From Trogon surrucura (lineage: Eukaryota; Chordata; Aves; Trogoniformes; Trogonidae): 64,000 nucleotides of DNA. Position numbers and translations under genes: made by a program. The first letter of the stretch is position 1. Every line of letters begins with the position of its first letter. The notes beneath the pieces are model-generated. The model did not search any database. It saw nothing but the letters and a program-made list of their open reading frames with translations, and was not told where the DNA came from. The stretch lies in contig CM036622.1 in NCBI GenBank assembly GCA_020746105.1, positions 14,675,987-14,739,986 on the forward strand. Reading direction: 5' to 3'. Below, piece after piece: positions 12,215 through 23,572 of the stretch.

Positions 12215-13398
12215 TATTTGAAATCAGATTCATGAAAGGCAGGTCCTGCTTGACCAACCTAATCTTCTGTGACCTAGTGGATGAGGGAAAGGCTGTGGAT
12301 GTTGACTATCTGGACTTTAGTAAAGTCTTTGACACTGTCTTCTACAACATTCTGCTAGAGAAGCTGGCAGCTCGTGGCTGGGTTAAAAACTGGCTGGATG
12401 GCCAAGCCCAGAGAGTTGTGGTGAACAGAGTTAAATCTAGTTGGTGGCCAGTCACAAGTGGCATCTCCCAGGGCTCAGCTTTGGGGCCAGTCTTGTTTAG
12501 TATCTTTATCAGTGGTCTGGATGAAGGAATTGAGTGCTTCCTCAGCAAGTTTGGCGGTGACACCAAGTTGGGTGAGAGTGTTGATCTGCTCGAGGGTAGG
12601 AAGGATCTGCAGAGGGATCTGTACAGGCTGGATTGATGAGTCAAGGCTGATTGCATGAGGTTCAACATGGCCAAGTGCTGGGTCCTACGCTTTGGTCACA
12701 AAAACCCTATGCAATGCCACAGGCTTGGGGAAGAGTGGCTGGAAAGCTGCCCAGCAGAAAACGATCTGGGAGTGCTGGTGGACAGCCAGCTGAATATGAG
12801 GCAACAGTGTGCCCAGGTGGCCAGGTATGAAAAATAGTGTGTCCAGTAGGACTAATGGTGATCACACTCTTGTACTTGTCACTGGTGAGGCTGAAGCTTG
12901 AATACTGTGTTTAGTTTGGGGTGCCGCAGTACAAGAAAGACATTGAGGTGCTCAAGCATGTCCAGAGTAGGGCAACAAAGCTGGCGAGGAGTCTGCAGAG
13001 TGTGTCTTATGAGTAGCAGCTGAGAGAACTGGGTTTGTTTAGTCTGGAGAAGAGCAGGCTGAGAGGAGACCTCATTGCTCTCTACAACTACCTGAGAGGA
13101 GATTTTAGTGAGATGGATGTTGGTGTCTTCTCCCAAGTAACTAGTGATAGGACGAGAGGAAGTGACCTCAGGGGAGGTTTAGATTGGATATTAGGAAAAA
13201 TTTCTTTATTGAAAAAGTGGTGAAGCATTGGAACAGCCTGCCCAGAGAAGTGGTGAATTCATCATCCCTGGAGGTTCCCAAAAAGCATGTAGATGTGGCA
13301 CTTCAGGACATGGTTTAGTGGTCACGGTAGTGTTGGGTTTGCGGTTGGAGTTGATCTTAGAGGTCTTTTCCAACCTTAAAGATTCTATGCTTCTGTGA
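12215..13398 (+). mobile_element. CR1 LINE, 5'-truncated and decayed, ~1.2 kb
   Basis: Contains the reverse transcriptase part of ORF2 and the 3' end. The open frame from 12232 keeps the KGRSCLTNL block and motif A ([12 protein letters not shown]). It also has motif B ([15 protein letters not shown]), with the usual VPQGSVLGP altered. The catalytic motif C reads [10 protein letters not shown] instead of FADD, so the second metal-binding site is damaged. Two adjacent in-frame TGA codons at 12634-12639 follow, then the same frame resumes ([17 protein letters not shown] and [13 protein letters not shown] blocks) until further breaks near 12835. The 3' end has the TTGATCTTAGAGGTC block and a degenerate tail ATTCTATGCTTCTGTGA at 13382-13398. 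Sequence differs clearly from the 15.9-kb copy, so it belongs to another, older CR1 subfamily. Confidence 0.95.
12232..12837 (+). pseudogene. CR1 ORF2 reverse transcriptase fragment, broken
   Basis: A piece of LINE reverse transcriptase, palm domain, without endonuclease. Motif A aspartate is present (YLDFSK). Motif C is mutated from ADD to GGD. Two consecutive TGA stops sit where the family has Trp codons (12634-12639), and a TAG ends the frame at 12835-12837. Beyond this the homology continues in other frames to about 13290. It cannot make a working enzyme. Confidence 0.9.
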
Positions 13399-15904
13399 AT
13401 GCCTGAGTAGGTTTATGCACATTGCTGCTTCTATAACTGGGATCACACAGGTGCAAAAGCACTAAGAAATTGAAATTATTATGACTAAAACCAAGTTTTT
13501 TTGAGAAGGTGTTTAGCACTCCTTCTCTGCACATGGAACCCTGTTCAACAAGCACAGCAATGGTTAATTATAAGCCTTAGCCTCAGATTCAGTGATTTAA
13601 TAATGCATATTTTCACTTTATTACATTCTGAGGAGCTGCTCAAAATGCTTGCAACTCCACTTTTATTTTTGCATTAAATTTAATATTTAAAAAATAGCAA
13701 AGCACTTTAAATCTAATTCAAATTCTTTGGCTTTATACATTGATATTGGATGGTATATTTTAAACTAAAACCTAAAATGATAGTACTTCTTTAGTTTTTC
13801 CAGAAAAAAAAAGAGGTAATTTCTTAACATGCTTTAATAAGAATTTTGTATTTATAGAAGATATAAAATATTTTAATTAAAATTTGGCTTCACTAAAAGG
13901 TGGATTTTGTAAGATTCCCATCACCTCTATTTCTAAAGAAAATTAATTTACTTCTAATCCGTTTTTTTCACATAAACATACAGCAGGCTGAAGTAAAATA
14001 GCAAATAACGACATTTTGATTTTTCAACAAAAAAAGACCCAAGACAACTCACAGTGCAAACAATGCATTGTAAACTGCACAATGTAAGGTAAACTAAATC
14101 TTTCTGCTCTAAAATGAATCATTCATATCTAGAAAAGGAGCAGTTGTCTCATTGCCACCCAGACTCACAGATCAGTCTGGAAAACTTACAGCGTTACTTC
14201 AAGCAGATGAAGAAATAATCTTTCGTCACTGGAAAGGTGATGCAAGTGTCCAATGGGTACTTTACCATCAAGCTAACTGCAAGCTAATAGGCTGTAGATG
14301 GGGAAACCTTTTTACTGTGGAGATGGACGGTACTGAGTTAGCAGGACTAGGCATATATTCTTAGAACTGCTGCTTATGATCATTAAGCACAGCTCGTCAG
14401 ATGCTAACTGCTGAATTTCTGAATTTCTAGCTCTACTGCAGGAAAAATGATCACAGAGCATCAGGCATTGCCAGGTAATTTCACCAGCACAAACTGTTTT
14501 ATGCGATGCTTACAGGGCTTGAAAAGAAATCAAGATACCTTTAGAAAACCACATTTAAAAATATGAACAGTACAATGTTATTTTTGACAATGGACTGTGG
14601 AATTTATATTCTGGGTTTTCTCAAAGATCATTGTTACTGTTTCTCAACACGCACTGAATCTCATTTAGCATCATGAATTTCATGCTAATGTAACATAAAC
14701 GCAATCAGCACAAAACATAGATGTACAATAAATGTACACTGCCATAAAACATTCTGTTTATTTATTTTCTTGTATTATTGTGAAAACTTCTGAGCTTGCA
14801 ATGTTTCCGAACGCTGTGCCATGTTTAACTCTATTAGCCACTATTCAGCAAGACACATATACATATACTTTACAAAAACATTTTGTAAGCAATGGCAGGG
14901 ACTTGCCCAAGGATCTTGAAATACAAACATCAAATAACCCATCCTAAAATGGGAATGCCATCTGCATTTCAAGACGCTGTAAGCAATGGTGATATTCCAT
15001 TTCTAAAGGTCAAAAAAAAAAACCACCAAGAGAGATTCTAGTAGAAATAAAAAGAAAATTTGCTAGGACCTGAAAAAGTTTGTAGATTTACAAATGTACT
15101 TTACAAAGGTACGGGTTATATCACTGTATGTATGTTTTTTAAGCATAAAAAAGTTACTTTTAAGAGTGAAGCTTTGCGAAATGGGATCTACAGTGAAAAA
15201 ATGCTGATGTCTTTTACAAGGGAGTAACTGTGACAGAAATTGAAGAACACTAGGGTGAAATTTGCAGATAATTTAGTGTGGAGTATCTTTTCAGTGATCC
15301 TGACAAAATAAGGAAAAAAAGAATGAAGAAATTAGAACCGTAATGTGCTGCTTCATTGAAACTAGCTCAATGCTGCAGGTGTCCAGTCCAGCTGGCTGTT
15401 AGAAGTGCAGCCGGTTCCCAAAACGTCTGTTAACCTTATCTCTCAGTCCTGCTCACCAATACCAGGCTTGGCTGGTCCTCCTTTCTCCTTCACTCGCACT
15501 TGTTCCTCCTTTTCATGGTCCCACGGGCACAGCAAAGGGCTGGGTCCTGCCGGTGCAGACAGGGGAGACGGGGACTTCTAAAAGTAGCATATCTGAGCCA
15601 TGAAACAGTGTTTTCTAGCAGAGAGGTATTTTGCTGGAAAATTCTCAGCCTGCTCTGACTACTAAGGATGGCAAATCCAAACACATTAAACAGTGGTACC
15701 TTTGAGTTTCATGGTTTTCAGTATGGAGCTCTCTTCATCAAATAGAAATGAAAAGATTCAGTTGTCAAAACCACCAAAGCTATTTTTTTTTATTCTGATA
15801 TGAAATGAGGCAATAGTTACCATTTTGCTGTCGAGCCCAGCTTCAGAGCAGGTAAGACTGCACTGGGGAAGGAATCTAAGCAAAAAAAAGGCTGGCAAAA
15901 AGCT
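13399..15904. other. Intergenic or intronic stretch, possible regulatory DNA
   Basis: Unique AT-rich sequence. 14100-14700 is complex and non-repetitive and includes a POU-like inverted motif at 14665-14688. A weak MIR-like string (GACTTGCCCAAGGATCTTGA) occurs at about 14900-14919. 15360-15560 is locally GC-richer, with no recognised origin. The frames here (up to 71 codons) are not recognised. The right edge is the 5' boundary of the large CR1, placed to within about 30 bases. Confidence 0.5.
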
Positions 15905-16201
15905 TTTGGGGGGCTTTTTTTAAGCCGGCTACAGCAGCCACACCTGAGGCCGCACCGGCAGCTCCAGGGCGGACACCCGAGATAGCGTGGGCGGAGCCAC
16001 CCTCAGCGGCCCGGCGATTTTAAACACGGTGATCAGCTGCTAACTCTGCCCTCAGGGTATAAGAAGCCTTGGGGAGGGCAGGGACTAGTCTCTGCCCACC
16101 GAACAAAAGGGTAAGTCTTTGTTAAAAGGCAAGTACTTGAAAGGCCTGTAAACTATTCCGTGCTTAGCTTTCCGGAGAGTCTTTGTATTGCAGAGCCAAC
16201 T
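15905..16201 (+). promoter_or_regulatory. CR1 5'UTR with putative internal promoter
   Basis: GC- and CpG-rich leader preceding ORF1. CpG-containing blocks lie at 15923-16020 (GAGGCCGCACCGGC, GCGGCCCGGCG). A TATAAG string within GGGTATAAGAAGCC lies at 16055-16068, followed by GGGACTAGTCTCTGCCCACC. LINEs carry their promoter inside the element, so this region is where it should be. The exact start site is inferred, not seen. A GTAAGT at 16111 and a pyrimidine-rich TTGTATTGCAG ending at 16193 look like splice signals. Confidence 0.6.
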
Positions 16202-17269
16202 ATGGTTGCCACCAGGTCAATGGTTGTTAGAAAAGCTGTGGGCACCCAGACAGAGGCCCCACGTAAACATGTGGGTGTTCAGGCCTCGGGCTGCAGAGAA
16301 TGCTGGAGCCTGGCACTGGCCATGGAGGGTAGTGGAAGTGACACTTGTGTCCGATGTGACCAGGTGAGCGATCTGCTCAGCCTGGTGGCTGAACTGAAGG
16401 AGGAAGTAGAAAGGCTGAGGAGCATTAGGGAGTCGGAGAGAGAGACAGATCGGTGGAGTCACGTCCTGAATGGCGAGCAGCAAGCTCTGCAAAGAGCTGA
16501 ATATCCCCCCACCTCTGGCCATCAGGCAAAAGGGGGGGACCTAAAGGATAGGGAAGAGTGGAAGCAGGTACCTGCCAGGAGAGGAAGGAAAATCCCTGCT
16601 CGGCCTCCCTGACCTGCCCGGTTGCCCCTGCAAAACAGGTATGGGGCTCTAGACAATGAGAGCCAGGCCAAGGAAGAGTCAGTGGAGGGTTCACCCATAG
16701 GGCTGTCTAGGGTGAGTCACTCGGATACACGCGTTAGGACTTCTTCATCTAAGAAAAAAAGGAGGGTAATTGTAATTGGAGACTCCCTCTTGAGGGGAAC
16801 AGAGGGCCCTGTCTGCCGCCCTGATCCGACCCACAGGGAAGTCTGCTGCCTCCCTGGGGCCCGAGTTAAGGATGTTAGCAAGAAACTTCCTGGTCTGGTC
16901 AAACCCACGGACTATTACCTGCTTTTGGTTATGCAGATCGGTAATGATGAGATAGTAGAGAGACAGCCAGAAGCAATCAAAAGGGACTTTAGGGCACTGG
17001 GGCGGATGCTAGAAGGATCAGGCGCACAGGTTGTGTTTGCCTCTATTCCTTCAATTATGAGGGAAAATAGTGGAAGGTTTGACAAAGTGCAGCAGATTAA
17101 CACTTGGCTAAAGGGGTGGTGCCAGCGGTCTAGCTTTGGATTTTTTAACCATGGGGAGATCTACAGGGCACCTGATCTACTGAAACAAGCTGGGGTTCAA
17201 ATGACACAAAGGGAAAAAAGGATCCTTGGTCATGAGCTGGCGGGACTCATAGAGCGTTCTTTAAACTAG
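16202..17269 (+). pseudogene. CR1 ORF1p (RNA-binding and esterase protein), one stop codon
   Basis: ORF1p binds the element's RNA in the retrotransposition particle. I start at ATG 16202 (MVATRSMV), directly before the family's typical acidic and Cys-rich N-terminus. An upstream ATG at 16160 is in frame but probably in the leader. From N to C: a CX2CX14CX2C cluster (CREC...CVRC, residues ~34-55) that may bind zinc, a short coiled coil (VAELKEEVERLRSIRE), a basic linker, then an SGNH/GDSL-type esterase with VIVIGDSLLRG around residue 190. TGA at 16610-16612 (codon 137) interrupts the frame, and the same frame continues after it to TAG 17267-17269. In the last esterase block the family's D-G-(V/I)-H is read here as A-G-V-Q and the following R-G-K as R-E-K, so the catalytic Asp and His appear lost. 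About 355 codons in all. Confidence 0.9.
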
Positions 17270-17271
17270 AT

Positions 17272-20159
17272 ATGAAGGGGGATGGGGTTATAGCTGGGAT
17301 TGCAGCGGGGCAGTGCTCTAGAAATTATGAGGACCGGGTGGCCTTCCATCCCCCTAGGGTGAGATCAGTGTGCTCAGCTTGCTCCCTGAAATGCTTATAC
17401 ACCAATGCACGCAGCATGGGGAATAAGCAGAAGGAGCTAGAAACCTGGGTTCGGGCAGGAGATTATGATCTGGTGGCAATTACAGAGACATGGTGGGACA
17501 GCTCACATGACTGGAATGTGGTCATGGGTGGCTATGTCCTTTTCAGGAAAGACAGGCCAGCCAGGCGAGGTGGTGGAGTCGCTCTTTACGTGAAAGAGCA
17601 ACTACAATGTCTTGAATACCATCCAGGCATGGATGAGGAGGAGCAAGTTGAGAGTGTATGGGTTAGAATTAAGGGGCAGGCTGGCAGGAGAGATACTGTT
17701 GTGGGTGTCTATTACAGGCCACCAGATCAGGGTGAGGAAGTTGATGAGGCCTTCTACAGGCAGCTGAGAGCGGTCTCACAATCACAGGCCCTGGTTGTCG
17801 TGGGGGATTTTAACTTCCCTGATATTTGCTGGAAGGACAACTCAGCCAGTCAGCCACAGTCCAGGAGGTTCCTCCAGTGCATCAATGATAATTTTCTGTT
17901 GCAAATGGTGGAGGAGCCGACTAGGAGAGGAGCACTGCTGGACCTCATCCTCGCTAACAAGGAGGATCTGGTTGAAGCAGTAAAGGTTGAGGGCTGCCTT
18001 GGCTGCAGTGACCATGAAATGGTGGAGTTAAGGATCTCATGTAGCAGAAACAAAATAGCAAGCAGAATTGCAACCCTGGACTTTGCCAAGGCAAACTTTG
18101 GATTTTTCAAGCAATTACTCGAGAAAATCCCATGGGTAAGGCTGTTTGAAGGTAAAGGGGCCCAAGATAGTTGGTTAGCGTTCAGGGACTGCTTCTACCG
18201 TGCTCAAGATCAGAGCATCCCGACACGTAGGAAGTCAAGGAAGGGAGCCAGGAGACCTGCGTGGCTAAACAGGGATCTGCTGGGTAAGCTCAAGGGCAAG
18301 AGGAGAATTTACAGCTCTTGGAAGGCAGGGCTGGCCACTTGGGAAGAATATAAGGCTGTTGTCCGAGGATGTAGGGAGGCAACTAGGAAAGCAAAGGCCT
18401 CCCTAGAATTGAACCTGGCGAGAGGGGTCAAGGACAACAGGAAGAGTTTTTTCAAATACGTGGCAGATAAAACTAACACCAGAGGCAATGTAGGCCCACT
18501 GATGAATGAGGTGGGTGCCTTGGTGACAGATGATACAGAGAAGGCAGAGTTACTGAATGCCTTCTTTGTCTCTGTCTACTCTGCCAGAGGCTGTCCTGAG
18601 GAGCCCCGTTCCCCTGAGGCCCCAGAGGAAGTCAGGGCAGTGGAGGAGTTTGCTTTAGTCGATGAGGACTGGGTTAGGGACCAATTAAGCAATCTGGACA
18701 TCCATAAATCCATGGGTCCAGACGGGATGCATCCACGGGTGCTGAGGGAGCTGGCTGATGTCATTGCTAGACCACTCTCCATCATCTTTGCCAAGTCTTG
18801 GGAGAGGGGAGAGGTGCCTTAGGACTGGAGGGAAGCAAATGTCACTCCAGTCTTCAAAAAGGGCAAGAAGGAGGACCCGGGTAACTATAGACGGTCAGCC
18901 TCACCTCCATCCCTGGGAAAGTGATGGAACGACTTATCCTTGGTGCCATCTCAAGGCATATCAGGGATAAGAGGGTCATTAGAGACAGTCAACATGGCTT
19001 CACCAAAGGGAAGTCATGCTTGACTAACCTCATAGCCTTTTATGAGGATATAACAAGGTGGATAGATGATGGCCGAGCGGTGGATGTGGTCTACCTTGAC
19101 TTCAGTAAAGCATTTGACACAGTCTCCCACAGCATCCTTGCTGCTAAACTGAGGAAGTGTGGTCTAGACTCTCGGGTAGTGAGGTGGACTGTGAACTGGC
19201 TAAGGGGAAGAAGCCAAAGAGTTGTGGTCAATGGGGCGGAGTCTGGTTGGAGACCTGTATCCAGTGGAGTGCCTCAAGGGTCGGTACTGGGACCAGTATT
19301 ATTCAATATATTCATCGATGACTTGGATGAGGGACTAGAGAGTACTATCAGCAAGTTTGCTGATGACACCAAACTGGGAGGAGTGGCTGACACACCAGCA
19401 GGCTGTGCTGCCATCCAGCGAGACCTGGACAGGCTGGAGTGTTGGGCGGGGAAAAAATTAATGAAATACAACAAGGGTAAATGTAGGGTCTTGCATCTGG
19501 GTAGGAACAACCCCAGGTTCCAGTATAAGTTGGGGAATGACTTATTAGAGAGTAGTGTAGGGGAAAGGGACCTGGGAGTCTTGGTGGACAGCAGGATGGC
19601 CATGAGCCAGCAGTGTGCCCTTGTGGCCAGGAAGGCCAATGGCATCCTGGGGTGTATTAGAAGGGGGGTGGTTAGTAGGTCAAGAGAGGTTCTCCTTCCC
19701 CTCTACTCTGCCCTGGTGAGACCCCATCTGGAATACTGTGTCCAGTTCTGGGCCCCTCAGTTCAAGAAAGACAGGGAAGTGCTGGAGAGAGTCCAGCACA
19801 GGGCAACTAGGATGATTAAGGGAGTGGAGCATCTCCCTTATGAGAAAAGACTGAAGGAGCTGGGGCTCTTTAGTTTGGAGAAGAGGAGGCTGAGGGGTGA
19901 CCTCATTAATGTTTACAAATATAGAAAGGGTGAGTGTCACGAGGATGGAGCCAGGCTCTTCTCGGTGACAACCACTGATAGGACAAGGGGTAGTGGGCTG
20001 AAACTGGAACATAAGAGGTTCCGCTTAAACTCGAGAAGAAACTTCTTCTCAGTGAGGGTGACGGAACACTGGAACAGGCTGCCCAGAGAGGCTGTGGAGT
20101 CTCCTTCTCTGGAGACATTCAAGACCTGCCTGGACACGTTCCTGTGTAGCATAGTCTAG
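17272..20159 (+). pseudogene. CR1 ORF2p endonuclease-reverse transcriptase, one stop and one frameshift
   Basis: ORF2p nicks chromosomal DNA and copies the element RNA from the nick. The start ATG 17272 lies two bases after the ORF1 stop. The APE-type endonuclease covers residues ~38-255. Its catalytic landmarks are all present: N45 (YTNARS), E72 (TETWW), D179 and N181 (GDFNFPD), D224 (LLDLIL), and S246-D247-H248. The RT follows, with [16 protein letters not shown] near 18700, motif [11 protein letters not shown] (Asp at 19098), motif [15 protein letters not shown], motif C FADDTK (Asp codons 19362 and 19365) and the C-terminal [15 protein letters not shown] block. The frame is broken twice: TAG at 18820-18822 where relatives have an acidic codon (VP-x-DW), and loss of one base around 18891-18893 in NYRPVSLTS, shifting into the frame that runs to TAG 20157-20159. 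Apart from these, about 960 codons are intact. Confidence 0.95.
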
Positions 20160-20248
20160 GCGTTCCTGCTCTGGCAGGGGGATTGGACTTGATGATCTTT
20201 CGAGGTCCCTTCCAATCCCTAACATCCTATGATTCTATGATTCTATGA
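20160..20248 (+). repeat. CR1 3'UTR and 8-bp tail repeat
   Basis: Short 3'UTR with the conserved stretch CTGCTCTGGCAGGGGG, GATGATCTTTCGAGGTCCC, then 20227-20248 made of CCTATG and two ATTCTATG units plus ATTCTATGA. This structure is recognised by the CR1 reverse transcriptase in place of a poly(A) tail. It is the cleanest CR1 tail in the window and serves as the reference for the others. Confidence 0.95.
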
Positions 20249-23200
20249 AATAGTTTTAGTTTTTATAGGATCTGAAAGATCAGGGAAATAAAAATATCTT
20301 TTTTTTTTTTTTTTTGATTAAATGAAATATGTTGCCTTTCTGAAAATACCTGGACTACTGGTCTTTTCAAGTCAGGAGGAGATGGAATGGTCACACATTT
20401 TGATGTTAGCTTTAGGGCGTGCATTCGTATTAACTTAACATGTTTATATATTTGGCTGAGGATTAAGCTTGTGATAAATGTTTTTGCTGAACTGGGCCAT
20501 GAAAGAGAATGCTTAAAAGCAGACGAGGTACCTGGGGTGTTTGAAGAGAAAAATCAAGTCACTCGCAGAACTTAGAAATGTCATATAAATCCTCATCTCA
20601 ACATCAGTGGGAAAATCCCCAAAAATGCATGTTGCAAAACTTTGCGGAAAGAAGGAAAATGAGGTTTTGCTTTGAAAAATTCAAGCTGTTACTTATGCAT
20701 AAGATAATCAGAAATACAGATTATCAGAGTAGAAGGATTTAAAGGGAGACTATCAACCTGAAATATATTCATTTATAAAAAAAAGCATTAAAAGTAGTAT
20801 CAGATAAAATTCCTACTCCGTGATTGCTCTGCAAGTTCTGGGGCTTTAAAACCGTGATTTTCGTTCTGCTTTTGCAATGTGAAAGAGTCACAGGTACAGG
20901 GAAAATAATGAAACTGAAGATACCCAGAGTGCATGCAAATGCAGAAGTAAACAAACTAGAAAGAACCAGAACTAGTTTTTATTTTTTCCAGTTCTTTGTA
21001 GTTGTAGCAAGCCTTGGAGTTATGCCAAAGAATAAAAAGCACATTACTCTCAAGCAACAGACTGACTTTTAAGTAGTGTTGCTTAAAGGCAAAAGGCATT
21101 GATCCTCAAATAAATGAAAATTAATTTACTCCCTTTTTCCTTTTACTCTTCCATAAAGCTTGTTCAATGGCCTTAGATTTTTTTTTTTTAATTAGGAATA
21201 CAAAAATTATTTCAGACCTGGAAACTGAAAATTTTGATGATGCTAAGAAAATACTGTTCTCATGTGATAATGGGTTACTTAATTTTGGCACCTCAATATG
21301 AAATTATTTTCATCTTTAGCAAGACTGTGGAAGAAAACTACTTAATAATCTTTCCACTGAATGTAAAGCTATTTATAAAGTCATCCAAGCAAAGGAGTCA
21401 TAGGTGGTCAAATACGATCCTAATCATGCATTTATGCTCCATGGCCAGATGGCAAATTTCATGTGATCCTACCACTTTCCAGGCACAGATCTTTACTCTT
21501 TGTGAGGCTACTGCACCTACATTCAAGCCAAGGTTTGCTATAGAAAAACAAGGAAAGAATGAGAAGTGAGAAAATGAAATTAGAAATGGATTTTTCCTCC
21601 CATAACTATCAAAATGTTGGTGCCCACAGAACTAGGTGACCTGTTGTGTGAGAGATTGGATCTTGAGTTTGATGGGACTTTGTATTACTTTCATTTGACC
21701 TTATGTACAGAAAGAGGAGAAAACTGCAGATCTCATCAATTAACAGGATTGGTATTCCCACCTATGTTTTTACACATTTTTAACCAAATTAGCTAGATTT
21801 GGGCGAACTCGCAAATTAACAAAGCTTCTGTTTTCCTGCAGTGATATAAATAAGTGCAGTCAGATATCAAGTGTCTTGAGGTTACGCATTATATCTTCTA
21901 AATTGTTCCCAAGCCAGTTATAATAAATGAGGTAAAAAAAAGAGGTAAGAGAAAGTTAAACATCTGAAGAAGTATTTAAAAATGGATAAATATGTAGTGG
22001 GGTTATTTTAGAGTAGGCAGAGAATGGAAATAAATATTCTGAAATAAGAAATTAATTGGTATTTTAAGAATCATGGAAAATAATGAGTGTGAGAGCACAG
22101 GTATTAGCATTTGTGTCATGATCCTGTGAAGAGTATTTTGCTGTCCTTCCTTCCCTGCCTACTCTACCCGGCCTTGGAGGGAACATTAATAAGATGATTT
22201 CTCAAAATGGCTTCTAATTTAACTAAATCATTAAAATGTATTTATACTCTTTCTAGCTTCCAGTGGCAGAGACAGAGCTCTTCCTTTTCATACTCCTTCT
22301 TGTGTTGTTTTGTTTGTTGGTTTTTAGTTGGTATTTTAGCACCAAACCTAGCAAGATTTGAGCAAGAGATGTGACTCAGATGGAAACTTAAACAGGGAAC
22401 CTGTTGGAAAAAGGTGGGTAGCACTATACTGAGAAGTATGGCAGGATCAGTCAGTTATGTCCCAATTTGTCTCTTGGTTTCACATTGGCCTTGAGTTGCT
22501 CACAGCAGTGGCTGTTGGAATAATTGATTTTTCAGTTCACTAGGTGAAAAAAATTCCATTTACATTGACCCGAAATGATTTCTTTAGGGGGAAGGTTGCT
22601 CATCTTAAAATATTTCATTGGAGTTAATCTAAGAAATATTTTTAAGAAAAAACCCAAAGGTAAATGCTGGGGCAACTTGTCAGTCTAAACCAAAAATTTT
22701 GTTTTGAAAGTGGCAGATAAAATGTTTTGACCTTTACCAAATGCTTTTCCCCACTGAAATATGCTGTGTCTTCAAAAGAAATCTCAAATAGTTTTGATGA
22801 TATTTAGCCGGTGAACAGATACATTGGCCAAAGCATTTTGTTCAGCACTACAAGGCTGGGGTCTGAATCCACCTTTTCCTTATGTGGAGTGTTTGCAAGG
22901 TTTTTTGGTCCACATTTTTCTGCTTCTACTGTGTGAGCTCCTGGCAATACTGGCAGGGCAGCTGGGTTCAAACTCTAAGCGTGGATCAGGACCGTATTCA
23001 CTCCACAGAAGGAAAAGTTACCACAGCTGCATTTCTGGGTCCTCGAAACACAGAGAACACATTCACGGGAGATGACCAAGATTTCTAAATAATTATTGGT
23101 GTGTCAGGGATTAGTCCTTATTTAAATAAAGGTAAAGTGTTCTTGTTTAGATATCTTGCTTCAGTTCCAGATGGCAAAATTTTCGTGTCTCCCATGGCCG

Positions 23201-23572
23201 GTAAATTATGGCTTCTCAATGGCACTGATTGGCTTGAAAGGCTTTAAGTGGCCTTGTACTAAAATAGTGTTTAAGTACGTATGCACAACTGATAATATCA
23301 ATACCAGAGAAGTGTAAACAAATCCAGGGTTGCAAGGCAATCAGATGTGAATATATAGCAACTGAAATAATGCAAGCAAGTCATACTATGAATAGCTGTC
23401 CCACATGCTGCAGCAATGCTGCATATTTATATAGCAAAGAGAGGAGCTGGTGAGGGCAGGCACACTGGGATGAAAGATCAGAAATCCAGGCCCCAAGGGA
23501 CTGCTTTCTTGACCATCACTTTTTATTGAATTTACGTTATTTTGAAGATGTTTGTCTGTTTTGATAATCTTA
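20249..23572. other. Intergenic or intronic stretch, no gene seen
   Basis: Returns abruptly to AT-rich DNA. T17 run at 20299-20315, shortly after the CR1 tail but separated from it by unique sequence. The longest frame (21234-21569, 111 codons) has no recognisable domain. No transposon ends are recognised before the antisense CR1 at 23573. Confidence 0.55.

Larger units (their letters stand above)
15905..20248 (+). mobile_element. CR1: Near-full-length CR1 LINE retrotransposon, ~4.3 kb
   Basis: A non-LTR retrotransposon with 5'UTR, ORF1, ORF2 and the CR1 3' end. The order and length agree with full-length avian CR1 (about 4.5 kb), whereas most genomic copies are short 3' fragments. The 3' end has the GATGATCTTTCGAGGTCCC block and terminates in tandem ATTCTATG units with no poly(A), the CR1 hallmark. 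The interior is GC-rich compared with the AT-rich flanks, which marks the insertion sharply. I count three inactivating changes: TGA at 16610-16612 in ORF1, TAG at 18820-18822 in ORF2 and a 1-base deletion near 18891-18893 in ORF2. So few lesions suggest a fairly young copy. The exact 5' end is uncertain, and I could not define a target-site duplication. Confidence 0.95.

Noticed and set aside
16217..16908. Antisense frames over CR1 ORF1
   Set aside because: Shadows of the ORF1 coding sequence in GC-rich DNA.
19274..20152. Several antisense frames (70-123 codons)
   Set aside because: Mirror images of the CR1 ORF2 coding strand.
20299..20315. T17 run after the CR1 as a possible poly(A)/T retroposon tail
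   Set aside because: CR1 ends in ATTCTATG repeats with no poly(A), and about 50 bases of unrelated sequence intervene. Simple homopolymer.
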